64,000 nucleotides of DNA from Sutcliffiella horikoshii (GCF_008180725.1 NZ_VTEV01000001.1:651269-715268); one strand, 5' to 3'. Counted from the stretch's first letter, positions 1 through 9,160 are shown. The notes: generated from the sequence alone by a model not told the origin. Numbers and translations are program-made.

Positions 1-638
1 ACCTTTACGTCGCAATATCTCGTCTCAATGCGACGGTCAATACGATGTTCATCCACTTCAATGGCGATACACACCCCATCGTTCATGGTAACGGCAAGCG
101 GCTGTGCACCACCCATCCCTCCAAGTCCAGCTGTAACAGTGATCGTGCCTTTTAGAGTATTGTTAAAAAATTGCTTGGCCGCTTCAGCGAAAGTTTCATA
201 GGTTCCTTGTAGGATCCCTTGAGTACCGATATATATCCAAGAGCCGGCTGTCATTTGGCCGTACATCATCAGCCCTTTTTGATCTAGCTCATGGAAGTGG
301 TCCCAATTTGCCCACTTTGGCACAAGGTTGGAGTTTGCCAATAAAACACGTGGCGCATCTGCATGACTGCGGAACACAGCAACCGGCTTACCTGACTGAA
401 CTAATAAGGTTTCATCTTCTTCCAAGTTTTTAAGCGATTCCACAATGGCGTCAAAACTTTCCCAGTTTCTTGCCGCTTTCCCGATTCCACCGTACACCAC
501 TAACTCTTCCGGGATTTCTGCCACTTCCGGGTCTAAGTTGTTCATCAACATACGCAATGCAGCCTCCTGCACCCACCCTTTCGTATTTAACTCACTGCCC
601 CTAGGAGCACGAATAACCTTCACCATTTCCTTTTCCAT
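1..638 (-). CDS. hutU: Urocanate hydratase, N-terminal part (cut by window edge)
   Basis: The complementary strand reads from an ATG at 638 into [18 protein letters not shown] and stays open to base 1, so about 212 residues are visible and the C-terminus lies outside. The sequence shows the family hallmarks [39 protein letters not shown] and [14 protein letters not shown], the last being part of the NAD-binding region. Urocanase converts urocanate to imidazolone propionate, the second step of histidine degradation, in the cytoplasm. An AAGGGGAT ribosome binding site lies about 8 bases before the start. It follows hutH by about 110 bases on the same strand, the gene order of a Bacillus hut operon. 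Identification is firm. Confidence 0.96.
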   Translation of the reverse strand, partial: MEKEMVKVIRAPRGSELNTKGWVQEAALRMLMNNLDPEVAEIPEELVVYGGIGKAARNWESFDAIVESLKNLEEDETLLVQSGKPVAVFRSHADAPRVLLANSNLVPKWANWDHFHELDQKGLMMYGQMTAGSWIYIGTQGILQGTYETFAEAAKQFFNNTLKGTITVTAGLGGMGGAQPLAVTMNDGVCIAIEVDEHRIDRRIETRYCDVK

Positions 639-712
639 TTCAGTTCATCCCCTTTTGATTGAATTATTCATTTTGGTTTTTGATAATGTTACAGAATTGT
701 TGCGGGAGTATT

Positions 713-748
713 AAATTTCTGAGGGGGGTCAGACCCCCCTAGGAATTT
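713..748. repeat. Palindromic hairpin between hutH and hutU
   Basis: The sequence has a perfect GGGGGGTC/GACCCCCC core flanked by AAATTTCT and AGGAATTT arms. It overlaps the hutH stop codon and lies before hutU. A sibling palindrome with the same GGGGTCNGACCCC core and AGGAAATTT flank occurs at 50449-50488, so this looks like a short dispersed palindromic repeat. It could stabilise or partly terminate the hut mRNA, but there is no long T-run directly after the stem on the minus strand. Confidence 0.55.
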
Positions 749-2247
749 CACGCTCTACATAGAACGCTTCCCTCATCCTTCATCCACGCGGCGAGTGCTT
801 CGATGTCTTTGGAGAAGATGCGGTCTTCGGTGATGCTTGGGACGATGGTACGCCCTTCTTGGTACCATTTTTGCATGAGTGGTGCGGATAGGAAGACTCC
901 TCGGAATTCAAGGGCTTGCATGGCACACATCCATTCGATGGCAAGTACTCTTCGCACATTGGCTACTATTTGATAGGCATGCCTTGCTCCAATCGTCCCC
1001 ATGCTTACATGATCTTCTTGGTTGGCAGAGGACGGGATGGAATCCACACTTGCCGGGTGAGCCAATGTCTTATTCTCTGAAACTAGCGAAGCTGCACAAT
1101 ATTGCATGATCATGGCACCTGACTGAAGTCCTGGCTTTGGACTTAAGAATGGCGGCAAGTCATTCAACTGTGGGTTAACCAAACGTTCGATCCTGCGTTC
1201 AGAAATATTTGCAAGTTCCGCTACGCCAAGCTTCAGAAAATCCATCGCAAAGGCAATTGGTTGCCCGTGAAAATTTCCTCCTGAAATCACCTTGCCTCCA
1301 TCATCGAAAATCAATGGGTTATCCGTTGCTGCATTGATTTCTACCTCCAGTTTCTCCTTCACATAACCCAGAACCTGCCAGGATGCTCCATGCACTTGTG
1401 GAATACACCTCAATGAATAGGCATCCTGCACACGCTTCTCTCCCTGCCTTGTCACAAGTTTGCTTCCATCTAACAACTTCCGGAACCGCTCCGCTACATC
1501 CACTTGCTCCTTATAACCGCGGACTCTATGAACATCATGATCCAAGGCATCCACAATTCCCTCAAGTCCCTCAAAAGTCATTGCTGCAATTGACTCTGCT
1601 TGAAAAGCTAATTTCTCCGCTTCTAAGTAAGCGACAACCCCTACAGCCGTCATTGCCTGCGTCCCGTTAATTAAAGCAAGACCTTCTTTTGCCTTCAATT
1701 CGATTGGGGTAATCCCTTTTTCAGCCAAAACACTTGCAGTATCTCTTCTTTTTCCTTCATAAAACACTTCCCCCTCGCCAAGCAAGGTCAATACCAGATG
1801 GGACAATGGTGCAAGATCTCCACTTGCCCCAAGCGACCCTTGCTGCGGAACCACAGGATGTATTCCTTCATTCACATATTGTAAAAGACGTTCAATGACA
1901 ATCGGACGGACACCGGAATACCCTTTTAAAAGGGCATTGGCGCGTAATACTAACATCGCACGGCCGATCACCTCATCAAATGCTTCCCCTACCCCGCAAG
2001 CGTGGGAGTGAATGAGATTCCGTTGCAAGTCTGCCGTTTCTTCAAATGGAATCAAAACATCGCTGAATTTACCAAAGCCAGTTGTGATTCCATACACCAC
2101 TTCCCCTTTTTGCACAATGTTTTCCACCGCTGCCCGACTAGCAACAACCTTTACCATTGCGTCCTGACATGGTTCCACCTGATCATTTTCAAATAAAATC
2201 CTATTCAACTTTTCAAGCGTCAACGATTCCCCATTTAATGTAATCAT
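748..2247 (-). CDS. hutH: Histidine ammonia-lyase
   Basis: This 499-residue protein deaminates L-histidine to trans-urocanate, the first step of the hut pathway. It contains [14 protein letters not shown], in which Ala-Ser-Gly cyclises to the MIO electrophile. It also has the family blocks [23 protein letters not shown]-type and [11 protein letters not shown]. Length matches the family at about 500-510. The reading frame is open further upstream to 2367, but that extension runs through a terminator hairpin. The start at 2247 ([10 protein letters not shown]) has an AAAGGGGAGAG site 6 bases away and matches the known N-terminus. It follows hutP and precedes hutU, and expression should depend on HutP antitermination. 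Confidence 0.96.
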   Translation of the reverse strand: MITLNGESLTLEKLNRILFENDQVEPCQDAMVKVVASRAAVENIVQKGEVVYGITTGFGKFSDVLIPFEETADLQRNLIHSHACGVGEAFDEVIGRAMLVLRANALLKGYSGVRPIVIERLLQYVNEGIHPVVPQQGSLGASGDLAPLSHLVLTLLGEGEVFYEGKRRDTASVLAEKGITPIELKAKEGLALINGTQAMTAVGVVAYLEAEKLAFQAESIAAMTFEGLEGIVDALDHDVHRVRGYKEQVDVAERFRKLLDGSKLVTRQGEKRVQDAYSLRCIPQVHGASWQVLGYVKEKLEVEINAATDNPLIFDDGGKVISGGNFHGQPIAFAMDFLKLGVAELANISERRIERLVNPQLNDLPPFLSPKPGLQSGAMIMQYCAASLVSENKTLAHPASVDSIPSSANQEDHVSMGTIGARHAYQIVANVRRVLAIEWMCAMQALEFRGVFLSAPLMQKWYQEGRTIVPSITEDRIFSKDIEALAAWMKDEGSVLCRA

Positions 2248-2305
2248 TGCGACTCTCCCCTTTTCCCGCTGTTTCTCCATAGACAACTTCCCCCTTTTCC
2301 CACAC

Positions 2306-2353
2306 AAAAAGAGGCCATACTTCGACCATATAATATGTTCAAAGTACAGCCCC
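2306..2353 (-). terminator. HutP-controlled intrinsic terminator between hutP and hutH
   Basis: On the minus strand, arms GGGGCTGTACTTTG and CGAAGTATGGCCTC pair fully, allowing G-U pairs, around an AT-rich loop and are followed by TTTTT. In Bacillus subtilis the terminator at this position is disrupted by HutP bound to UAG-type triplets when histidine and Mg are present. UAG triplets occur just upstream here (CATAGTTGCTGATAAATAGG). The regulatory role is inferred from that precedent. Confidence 0.75.
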
Positions 2354-2383
2354 CTATTTATCAGCAACTATGGGCAAAAATAT

Positions 2384-2824
2384 TTAAATGTGATTGATTC
2401 CGAGACCGATGGTTTCATGCTCCGATCCCCTGACAGGAGCACCAATCGTCCCATACAGCGCAACTGCAATCCAGTCGCCTTCCTCTAGATCTTCATAAGG
2501 ATTTCCCCTTACGACGGCAAAACGCAAGCCTACAGTCCTCATGACAGAACCAAGCTGGACTTGACCGCGTGTCACTCCACTGAGAGCATCCATGATGGCA
2601 TGATAAAGTGCATGTGTTTCCCGGTATCCATCGGATTTGATAATACCTTCCCGCTTGGCAGCAGTTTCAATGGCTGCTACCACTTTTTGCGAATCCATGG
2701 AACCGACTTTCCCCATACATCTTTTCCAATGTTGCGGTGTTGCTACCGGCAATTCCTCCTGGTCTCCGTTCATCGCAAGAAGTATTGCATACTTGCCAAT
2801 TCGTCGATCTATCGCTAGTACCAT
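2384..2824 (-). CDS. hutP: Hut operon antiterminator HutP
   Basis: The 146-residue RNA-binding protein assembles as a hexamer and, with L-histidine and a divalent metal, binds the leader RNA before hutH to prevent termination. The sequence shows the family block [20 protein letters not shown], the following [12 protein letters not shown] and [17 protein letters not shown], and the C-terminal [11 protein letters not shown]. Two in-frame ATGs exist, at 2830 and 2824. A GAGG core sits only 2 bases from the first but 8 bases from the second, so I chose 2824. It is the first gene of the hutP-hutH-hutU cluster, and its target terminator directly follows it. Confidence 0.95.
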   Translation of the reverse strand: MVLAIDRRIGKYAILLAMNGDQEELPVATPQHWKRCMGKVGSMDSQKVVAAIETAAKREGIIKSDGYRETHALYHAIMDALSGVTRGQVQLGSVMRTVGLRFAVVRGNPYEDLEEGDWIAVALYGTIGAPVRGSEHETIGLGINHI

Positions 2825-2916
2825 ATGCATTACCTCAATACTGAAAATTTTCTAATAACTAATGTCTACTTCAAGTGTAAATTTGTCCGTGCCTTCCTGT
2901 CAAGGAGTTTCTCTGT

Positions 2917-3531
2917 TTATATTTCTTGAAACTCCTTGAACATCATATAATATTGCAAGCCTTTTGTGGCCGCTATGGCCTGTTCCTTCTTTTCTTTAGC
3001 AAGTGTATAGTTTTTACGGCTTAGAGCAAGTTCCGTGTCGATGGCAAATTTCATCCAATCTTTTCGTAATTCCTCTTTTAGCTCTTCTGCCATCTTGTAA
3101 TCTTTTTCAGCCACTGCAATTCCTGCTGTGATATACGTCTTAATCTCAGCCTGGTCGACTTTTGCGACTTGCTCTTTCGCCTTTGAATAGTTGCCGAGCC
3201 TTAAGTAATACTGAGCCCAAAAGACTGCAGTCTTTTTCCCTTTCCACTTTCGTTCAAGCTCCTCCAACTCTTTCTTGGCACCCGTCAAATTACCGTTTGC
3301 CAACTCTAAAACAAACCCATAATAAGGTTCCTGACGCTTTTTTTCTAAATATTTCTCTATTTTCTCCACATCCCGGGACAAAAACATGTATTTAACATCC
3401 CTGTAGGATAAGGCGATAAAAGCTAAAACCAGGAGGACAACAAAAATCCAGAAGTTAAATTGGACATTCAGAACGCCCAAGATAATGCCTATTGCAAAGC
3501 CTCCCAGTATTAACAACAATAAATTCTTCAT
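2917..3531 (-). CDS. Membrane-anchored helical-repeat protein of unknown function
   Basis: The protein has 204 residues. Residues 1-45 form two closely spaced hydrophobic segments (LLLLILGGFAIGIILGVL and FWIFVVLLVLAFIALSY). The remainder is charged and alpha-helical, with TPR-like spacing (YYLRLGNYSKAKEQV, AVAEKDYKMAEELKEEL, ALSRKNYTLAKEKKEQA). The repeated pattern G/KxYxxAKE suggests about three helix-turn-helix repeats facing the cytoplasm. I do not recognise a named family. It sits alone between hutP and an SDR gene on the same strand. Such proteins often act as scaffolds, but nothing in the sequence fixes a role. Confidence 0.8.
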   Translation of the reverse strand: MKNLLLLILGGFAIGIILGVLNVQFNFWIFVVLLVLAFIALSYRDVKYMFLSRDVEKIEKYLEKKRQEPYYGFVLELANGNLTGAKKELEELERKWKGKKTAVFWAQYYLRLGNYSKAKEQVAKVDQAEIKTYITAGIAVAEKDYKMAEELKEELRKDWMKFAIDTELALSRKNYTLAKEKKEQAIAATKGLQYYMMFKEFQEI

Positions 3532-3571
3532 AACTCCCTAGCTTCCTTTCTCACTAACAATAAACATTATT

Positions 3572-4351
3572 CTATATAGATTTGACCATTCCGCCATCCA
3601 CCAAGAACGAGCTTCCAGTCATATAGCTGTTTGCATCTGACACAAGAAATGTTACCACTTTGGCAAACTCCTCCGGCTCACCGTAACGACCAAGCGGTAT
3701 TCCCGCCTTGACTTTCTCTTCCATCTCCGTTTTCGTAATACCCAGTTTCTCTGCATTCACTTCATCCAAAAACGCTACTCTGTCTGTAGCAATTCTACCC
3801 GGGGCGACAGTATTGATCAAAATGTTATCTCCCGCAAGCTCACCAGCTAAAGTCTTAGTCAATCCAACGATGCCTGTTCGGAATGTATTGGATAACAATA
3901 GACCGGGAATTGGTTCCTTGATGGAGGAAGAAGCGATGTTGATGATTTTCCCTCCTTTTTTCTTGAGGTGGGGAAGTGCTTCCCGAATGGTTCGGATATA
4001 GCTTAATAGATTCAATTCAAAAGCCTGCTGCCACTGCTCATCTGTGATCTGTTCAAATGAACCGGCAGGGGGACCGCCAGCGTTATTTACCAAAATATCA
4101 AGTCGTCCATATGTATCTACCGCATGTTGAACGGCACGTTTAATTTGAGTAGGGTCTGTAATATCCGTTTGGATATAAGATACCTTGCCACCTTCTTTAT
4201 CTACTAGTTCACGTTGAACATAAGCTAACTTTTCCTCGTTTCTGCTTGCTAGAACAACATTGACACCTTCATCAATGAGAGATGCGGCAATCGCCTTTCC
4301 AAGACCTTGGCTAGAAGCCAAAACCAATGCCGTTTTTCCCTTAAGATTCAT
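3572..4351 (-). CDS. SDR-family protein with altered catalytic residues
   Basis: This is a 259-residue Rossmann protein with the SDR nucleotide-binding loop ASSQGLGKAIA, the NNAGGPP motif and the C-terminal MTGSSFLVDGG typical of 3-oxoacyl-ACP-reductase-like SDRs. Where canonical enzymes carry Tyr-x3-Lys (as in YSASKAG), this protein reads SNTFRTG. The catalytic Tyr is Ser and the Lys is Arg. Subgroups of BKR-like SDRs with an imperfect tetrad are known, so it may bind NAD(P)H with another or lost activity. Start 4351 fits the strong promoter ending near 4385 better than the upstream ATG at 4381, which would leave almost no leader. It follows an ArsR gene and its terminator, so it is probably transcribed alone. 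Confidence 0.88.
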   Translation of the reverse strand: MNLKGKTALVLASSQGLGKAIAASLIDEGVNVVLASRNEEKLAYVQRELVDKEGGKVSYIQTDITDPTQIKRAVQHAVDTYGRLDILVNNAGGPPAGSFEQITDEQWQQAFELNLLSYIRTIREALPHLKKKGGKIINIASSSIKEPIPGLLLSNTFRTGIVGLTKTLAGELAGDNILINTVAPGRIATDRVAFLDEVNAEKLGITKTEMEEKVKAGIPLGRYGEPEEFAKVVTFLVSDANSYMTGSSFLVDGGMVKSI

Positions 4352-4390
4352 TTCCAACCTACAACACGCCCTTCCTTTCATAATACTATT

Positions 4391-4419
4391 ATTATAACGT
4401 TTTCAAACTGCGTTGTAAC
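4391..4419 (-). promoter_or_regulatory. Sigma-A type promoter of the SDR gene
   Basis: On the minus strand GTTACA and a perfect TATAAT are separated by 17 bases. Transcription would begin near 4384, giving a leader of about 33 bases to the ATG at 4351. Confidence 0.65.
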
Positions 4420-4435
4420 GAATATAACCCTAAAG

Positions 4436-4468
4436 AAAAACAGCCACATCAAATGGCTGTTGTTTTTA
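4436..4468. terminator. Bidirectional intrinsic terminator after the arsR-type gene
   Basis: Arms ACAGCCA and TGGCTGT surround a short loop and are flanked by A-rich and T-rich tracts on both strands. It lies directly downstream of the minus-strand regulator that ends at 4472. Confidence 0.75.
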
Positions 4469-4471
4469 TTA

Positions 4472-4774
4472 CTATAGACATTCACTCTCAACAATTTCAA
4501 TCAGATCTTTAAGCATTGCAACAGATGTTTCCAAACTCAAAGAATAAATCCGTTGCGTTCCTTTTTGCTCAATCTCAACAAGCTTATTATCACGTAATAT
4601 TTTCAAATGATGAGAAATTGCAGGCCTGGAAAGTCTGGATGCTTCTGCAATTTCTGTAACAGTCAATGATTCTTTTTCTGCCAACAGTAAAATAATGTCC
4701 TGTCGTGCTTCGTCCGCAAGTACTTGGAATAGCGGGATACAATCTCGAAATGTTTGAATTGCTTTTTCATTCAT
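4472..4774 (-). CDS. ArsR-family winged-helix transcriptional regulator
   Basis: This 100-residue DNA-binding protein has the ArsR winged helix: LADEARQDIILLLAEKE, then helix-turn-helix VTEIAEASRLSRPAISHHLKIL, then the wing LVEIEQKGTQRIYSL. No ELCVCDL-type cysteine metal box is present, so it is probably not an arsenic or cadmium sensor. It is closer to metal-independent ArsR proteins. The upstream start at 4798 is rejected because AAGGAG lies 8 bases before the ATG at 4774. A TATAAT with an extended -10 lies upstream and a terminator downstream, so it is a single-gene unit. The SDR gene downstream is a plausible but unproven target. Confidence 0.9.
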   Translation of the reverse strand: MNEKAIQTFRDCIPLFQVLADEARQDIILLLAEKESLTVTEIAEASRLSRPAISHHLKILRDNKLVEIEQKGTQRIYSLSLETSVAMLKDLIEIVESECL

Positions 4775-4812
4775 ATAAAATACTCCTTCATCGTCCACTT
4801 CATCTTTACCCC

Positions 4813-4821
4813 ATTATACCA
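4813..4821 (-). promoter_or_regulatory. Extended -10 promoter of the arsR-type gene
   Basis: The minus strand reads TGGTATAAT, a perfect -10 with the TGn extension, about 35-40 bases before the start codon. No good -35 is seen, as expected for extended -10 promoters. Confidence 0.55.
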
Positions 4822-4872
4822 AGAAACCAGAGCAATTGGGACAAACAAACACCAACAATTCAATGATAATAA

Positions 4873-6927
4873 TCAATCTAGTGGGATTCTATGTTCCTTT
4901 TCTTTAAAAAGATAATCGTTTGATATTTGAGTAGCTTGTATCAGTAATTGTGATTCTTCAGCATCAACATCCACGTTTATCAATTCTATTCTGCTTACCA
5001 TGTTTTCACGATCATACCAGCCATATTCAGCGGTATTGTATACACTCAAACTTTGACCATTCTCATCAAAGAACTCCCAGTGGAAAGAACGAATTTTATC
5101 ATGTTGTGTTCGTTCACCTGAAAGAAGTACATTGGTCGGTCCTCCTTCCTGCCTTTTCACAGAAAGCTCGTCCATTGTGTATCCGTCTAAATCTATATTC
5201 AATGGTTGCTTCGTTGTTTCTTCTAATGGAACGGTAAGAGAATAAAAGCCTGGTTCATGATAGTAAATGGCCCTAATCTCTGCAGATAACTTCTCCCCTA
5301 CATCTGCTTCCCCCTTAAGTTCCATAAAGTCCCTATCAGCGTATAGATTTGAAAATTCAAGCTGAAAAGGAGCGCTCTCATTGTTAAAAGAAGGATAGCC
5401 AATTGGAACAAGATACTTATCTTCATTATTGACGAGTAGTACCGAGGCAAACACGTCGTGATAACTCATAAAATAGTGCTGATCATATTTCTGGTTCGTC
5501 CTTTTGAGATTGGTTTCAATCCGCTTTATTTCTTCTTCTTTCAGCCTTACATCATATTTCAATCTGCTCCCATACTTCCCTTTTTCCAAAGTAAGCACTT
5601 CTACCTCTATTTTCTCGTCAACAATGAGTATTTTATTCAATTCCAGCACTTCTACTTCTTCCATGGCTTTATCATATTCTATTGGAACCTCAATCTCCCA
5701 ATCTCCACCCCATCCGTTTAACAGATGATATTTAATAAAAAGTGTAAATTTTTCCGGGAGTGCTTTTTCATTTAGTGCTCTCACATAAAACATAGAGTCA
5801 GGTAAACTTTCCTGGAATGGTCTATTCATTTCCATAAGACTATCTTTGGGCGAGGCCGCCTCCATAGGATAGGTTTTACCCTCTTCATCTACTGCATGAA
5901 CGGTAAATCTGTCAACTCCACCAGCACCCCATGCCTTGTCTTCACTTGACACTTCATAGTTGACCACCATATGCAATGGGTCTACTTCTATGGCGGTTAT
6001 TTCAACTGTAATATCATTGTCTGTGGCCGTGTAAGTTCCCTCTGCCCACACGTTATAAAAACTGCCATAGTTTAAATAATTACTTACCATCTTTGTCCAA
6101 GGTATAATTGTGGGCAGAACAACAAACCCACCTACAAATACAGCAATCATCACACCAATAACACCGAACTGATACGCCCATGTCCTTTGTTTAGGTGTCT
6201 TGGATGTATATGGTGTCAACTGTTTTAATACCCTTACATTAAAATCCCCATCCAATGATGGCGCTTGTAGGACATGTTGCAACATACTTTCTTCTCGCAT
6301 TAGAAACTGAAGCAAATCCCTGCATTCCGGGCAGAATTCCAGATGATCGTCCATTCGGTTCTTTTCCAAACTCCCTAGATTTTCGACCTGATAATGCATT
6401 AGTTCTTCCTTCTCCAAGCATGCTTCTGTAGACTTCTCACTTAGAGTAACAGAGTTGTGACGAATTTTTATTTTCGCTTCTAATAAAAACCCATTGTAAT
6501 CTATTAGACTATTTTCAGAAAGAAATGCTTTCTGTTCATCATTTAATTCTATAAGTAAATAGGATAATAGTAAGGGAACTCTACACTCCTTACGTAAAGA
6601 TAAGACCTCTTCATGCAATTGTATATCATGCGGATTGTGAGATAGAAAGTTTCCAACGGTCTCTCCATCCTCTAATACAGGTAATTCTTTCAGGAGTGGT
6701 AATACCTCCTGATACAGCCAAAACGAGAACAGTTCTTTTTCCTGATAGGTTGATAGAAGATTATATACTTTCAAAAAGCAGTCGTTTGTTACTCTTTCTG
6801 CAAGTTCTTGACTACCTGTCCACCAACATGCCAGCCTATATATGCTGTTTTTATATTTCTCAATGATTGGTTCAAAAGCTTGCAATTCACCTGCTCGTAC
6901 TTTCTTAACATAGGCTAATTCATCCAT
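4873..6927 (-). CDS. ECF-sigma-like / anti-sigma fusion membrane protein, copy 2
   Basis: The protein has 684 residues in several parts. Residues 1-80 resemble ECF sigma region 2 (VKKVRAGELQAFEPIIEKYK, then AERVTNDCFLKVY and FSFWLY). Residues 105-160 are a weak region-4-like helical segment. A zinc-finger anti-sigma motif follows at H195-C199-C202 (DHLEFCPECRDLL), then one membrane span near 253-275 and a large outside domain resembling DUF4179 (YNVWAEGTYTATDNDITVEI). The acidic AEDL residue typical of region 2.2 is changed to AERV. It overlaps the upstream paralogue by ATGA, so the two are translationally coupled. I infer a membrane-tethered regulator in which the sigma-like part is held by its own anti-sigma region, but it could also be a degenerate sigma domain acting only in binding. 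Confidence 0.85.
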   Translation of the reverse strand: MDELAYVKKVRAGELQAFEPIIEKYKNSIYRLACWWTGSQELAERVTNDCFLKVYNLLSTYQEKELFSFWLYQEVLPLLKELPVLEDGETVGNFLSHNPHDIQLHEEVLSLRKECRVPLLLSYLLIELNDEQKAFLSENSLIDYNGFLLEAKIKIRHNSVTLSEKSTEACLEKEELMHYQVENLGSLEKNRMDDHLEFCPECRDLLQFLMREESMLQHVLQAPSLDGDFNVRVLKQLTPYTSKTPKQRTWAYQFGVIGVMIAVFVGGFVVLPTIIPWTKMVSNYLNYGSFYNVWAEGTYTATDNDITVEITAIEVDPLHMVVNYEVSSEDKAWGAGGVDRFTVHAVDEEGKTYPMEAASPKDSLMEMNRPFQESLPDSMFYVRALNEKALPEKFTLFIKYHLLNGWGGDWEIEVPIEYDKAMEEVEVLELNKILIVDEKIEVEVLTLEKGKYGSRLKYDVRLKEEEIKRIETNLKRTNQKYDQHYFMSYHDVFASVLLVNNEDKYLVPIGYPSFNNESAPFQLEFSNLYADRDFMELKGEADVGEKLSAEIRAIYYHEPGFYSLTVPLEETTKQPLNIDLDGYTMDELSVKRQEGGPTNVLLSGERTQHDKIRSFHWEFFDENGQSLSVYNTAEYGWYDRENMVSRIELINVDVDAEESQLLIQATQISNDYLFKEKEHRIPLD

Positions 6928-9053
6928 CAGTCTGTCTCACCATCTTGCATTTCCACTTCGTTAAACAAAGGGAACTTTTGACCTTCTATGTCATTGTAAT
7001 GAGTGTAAATGTAGTCTGCATTTATCACAATATTTCCAGGAAATTCACCTTGCTCGTAATCTGGAACAATATCAACATGGAGTAGTCTTTTTGGACCTTC
7101 TTTGTGCATGTCTTCGTGATGATACCAACCCTCTGTATGAATGTAATTGCCAGATTTATCAGTTAGATTCCAACCAATATCTCCGTTCACACCGCTTTGT
7201 TGACTTTCTCCATTAATTATTAAGGTATACTTGCTGACATCCCCCGTATGGTCCTTAACAGGGGTAAGACTGTAATCCAATAATTTATAACTATGGATTT
7301 TACCCTCTAAGGGTGTAGCTTCTGTTTCTTTAAGGGGAATTTCCATCGAGAAAAATGCCGGCTCTTGGTAAGAAACCCCCATCATTTGTATATATAGTTC
7401 TTCCATTGGATTTTCCAGTTTCCCTCCTAATTGGTGATGCTGCGTATCCATATAATAATGTGAGTGATATAATTCCACCGGTTCATTTTGACCAGAGTTC
7501 ATCATGTGGGACATAAAGAAGTTTGGCAACACAAATTTTTCATCCTCTGTTGTTACATTTAGTCCTACATGACGCCCTTGAATTATTTCCTGCATTCTAT
7601 ATTCTTGATCATGTTCTTTTAAAAGCTCCCTTAATCTAGCTTCCTCTTCTTGTGTGTAGTCAATGGTATACCTTATTCTACTTCCGTTTTTACTATAGGT
7701 AGCATCAAGAAGCTCCACAACAATTTTATCGGCGATGGTCATTTCTTTATCCAATTGTATAGTTACGGCTGTGTCTTCAATTTTGTCAAACCTTATTGGA
7801 ATTTCAAGGTTCCACTTACCATATTCCCCTTGTAGCCTAGAAAAGTTAACTTTCAAGCTAAACTCGTCAGGCAGCTTTTCCGGCATCTTTATTAGATAAT
7901 ATGGCCTTTCTTTTTCTTCCCCATTTTTATCTTCCACTCTCCTGGCATAACGAATATGTTCAGGAATCGTTGCCTCAAAGGGATACTGCTTCCCAAATTC
8001 ATCAACAAATTGAAAGGGATTGTAACTATAAAAATCCACATCTTCAAAAGGATAAGTCTTAGGTGGTTCTTCTCCTTCTCTACTGATTTCATAATAAATA
8101 GCCATGTAAAGAGAATCGATTTCCACTTTTGTGACTTCAAGAGTAATTTCTTTGTCGGTTACTGCGTATGTACCTTCCGTCCAGACATTATAGATGGTTC
8201 CGTGCTCCATATAAGTGGATACCATCGAGGCAAGCGGCTTCAGGGTTGGTAATATAATTACACTGAATAGGAAGATTGCACCTACTATTCCTACTACACT
8301 AAATTGATATTTCCATGTGCGGTGCTTTGGTTTTGGAGGAACGTAGGGGGTAAGCCTACTCAACACTTTATCGTTAAATGATTCGTTAAGCTTTGGGTAT
8401 TCCAAAACCCTCTCCAATGTAGATTCTTCTTGTTTAAGCAATTGTAAGACTTCTCTACAATCGGGACAGAATTCTAAATGATCCTTCACGCTCTGTTCTT
8501 TTTCCTCGTTTAACTTTCCATCAAAATGTTGAGAAAGCTCCTCCACCCCATAGCACTCTGCACCTGCATGTTGAATATCATCTGATAAAGTGGAAAGTCG
8601 AATTTGTTTTAAGGAGTTTAAATAATTCTCTTCTACTTCCTTCTTGCTTGTGCCAATTAACCCGGTGAGTTTATCTGATGTAAAACCCAAAAGCTTAACT
8701 AGAAGGAATTGAAACTTTGCTTCTGGAGCCAAGGAATGAAGCGCTTCTTCCATCTCAACATAATGAGGATTATGAAAAGGCAGTTTAGCCTGTTGTGTAG
8801 TGTCTTTCTTCACACCTATTATGGAAATAAACCGTTCGTAAAGCCAGTCAGCAAAAAATATGGAATCATCGTATATTTCCAAGTCTTGATAAACTTTAAT
8901 AAAGCCTTCTTCTATCAGTTTTTCTGCTTCTGCTTCACTTGCAGACATATGATAGGCAATTGCAAACAGCTTATCCTTATAGCGATTTATGATCTGATGG
9001 TATGTATCTTTGTTACCTGCTACTATCTCTTTGATTTCAAGACTCTCATTCAA
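6927..9053 (-). CDS. ECF-sigma-like / anti-sigma fusion membrane protein, copy 1
   Basis: The protein has 708 residues with the same architecture as its neighbour. Residues 7-80 look like ECF region 2 (IVAGNKDTYHQIINRYKDK, AEKLIEEGFIKVY, FFADWLYERF). Residues 100-152 look like region 4 (EALHSLAPEAKFQFLLVKLL, then a helix-turn-helix-like SDKLTGLIGTSKKEVE). A zinc-finger motif H192-x3-C196-x2-C199 (DHLEFCPDCREVL) follows, then a membrane span at about 251-270 and about 430 residues outside containing a DUF4179-like YNVWTEGTYAVTDKEITLEV. The start is TTG at 9053, preceded by AAAGGGTG. A promoter with extended -10 lies at 9098-9126. It is the first gene of a two-gene operon. In known ECF systems the sigma and anti-sigma are usually separate genes, so the fusion is unusual. 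Confidence 0.87.
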   Translation of the reverse strand: MNESLEIKEIVAGNKDTYHQIINRYKDKLFAIAYHMSASEAEAEKLIEEGFIKVYQDLEIYDDSIFFADWLYERFISIIGVKKDTTQQAKLPFHNPHYVEMEEALHSLAPEAKFQFLLVKLLGFTSDKLTGLIGTSKKEVEENYLNSLKQIRLSTLSDDIQHAGAECYGVEELSQHFDGKLNEEKEQSVKDHLEFCPDCREVLQLLKQEESTLERVLEYPKLNESFNDKVLSRLTPYVPPKPKHRTWKYQFSVVGIVGAIFLFSVIILPTLKPLASMVSTYMEHGTIYNVWTEGTYAVTDKEITLEVTKVEIDSLYMAIYYEISREGEEPPKTYPFEDVDFYSYNPFQFVDEFGKQYPFEATIPEHIRYARRVEDKNGEEKERPYYLIKMPEKLPDEFSLKVNFSRLQGEYGKWNLEIPIRFDKIEDTAVTIQLDKEMTIADKIVVELLDATYSKNGSRIRYTIDYTQEEEARLRELLKEHDQEYRMQEIIQGRHVGLNVTTEDEKFVLPNFFMSHMMNSGQNEPVELYHSHYYMDTQHHQLGGKLENPMEELYIQMMGVSYQEPAFFSMEIPLKETEATPLEGKIHSYKLLDYSLTPVKDHTGDVSKYTLIINGESQQSGVNGDIGWNLTDKSGNYIHTEGWYHHEDMHKEGPKRLLHVDIVPDYEQGEFPGNIVINADYIYTHYNDIEGQKFPLFNEVEMQDGETD

Positions 9054-9097
9054 ATCCTATTTCACCCTTTTTATGAATCTTTTGTCTTATTCCTACT

Positions 9098-9126
9098 ATT
9101 ATACCATTTACAAGGATTATTTTCAG
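9098..9126 (-). promoter_or_regulatory. Promoter of the sigma/anti-sigma fusion operon
   Basis: On the minus strand CTGAAA and TGG-TATAAT (extended -10) are 17 bases apart, about 45 bases before the TTG start. This is a housekeeping sigma-A pattern. I do not see an ECF-type AAC/CGT promoter. Confidence 0.6.
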
Positions 9127-9160
9127 AAAAATGAATGTATTCTCAAAGTAAATCATTCAT

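Noticed and set aside
2248-2367. Longer hutH start at 2367
   Set aside because: It would read through the hutP-hutH terminator hairpin and lacks a ribosome site; the 2247 start has both a good site and the family N-terminus.
4352-4381. Upstream ATG at 4381 for the SDR gene
   Set aside because: It lies at the predicted transcription start and has no ribosome site.
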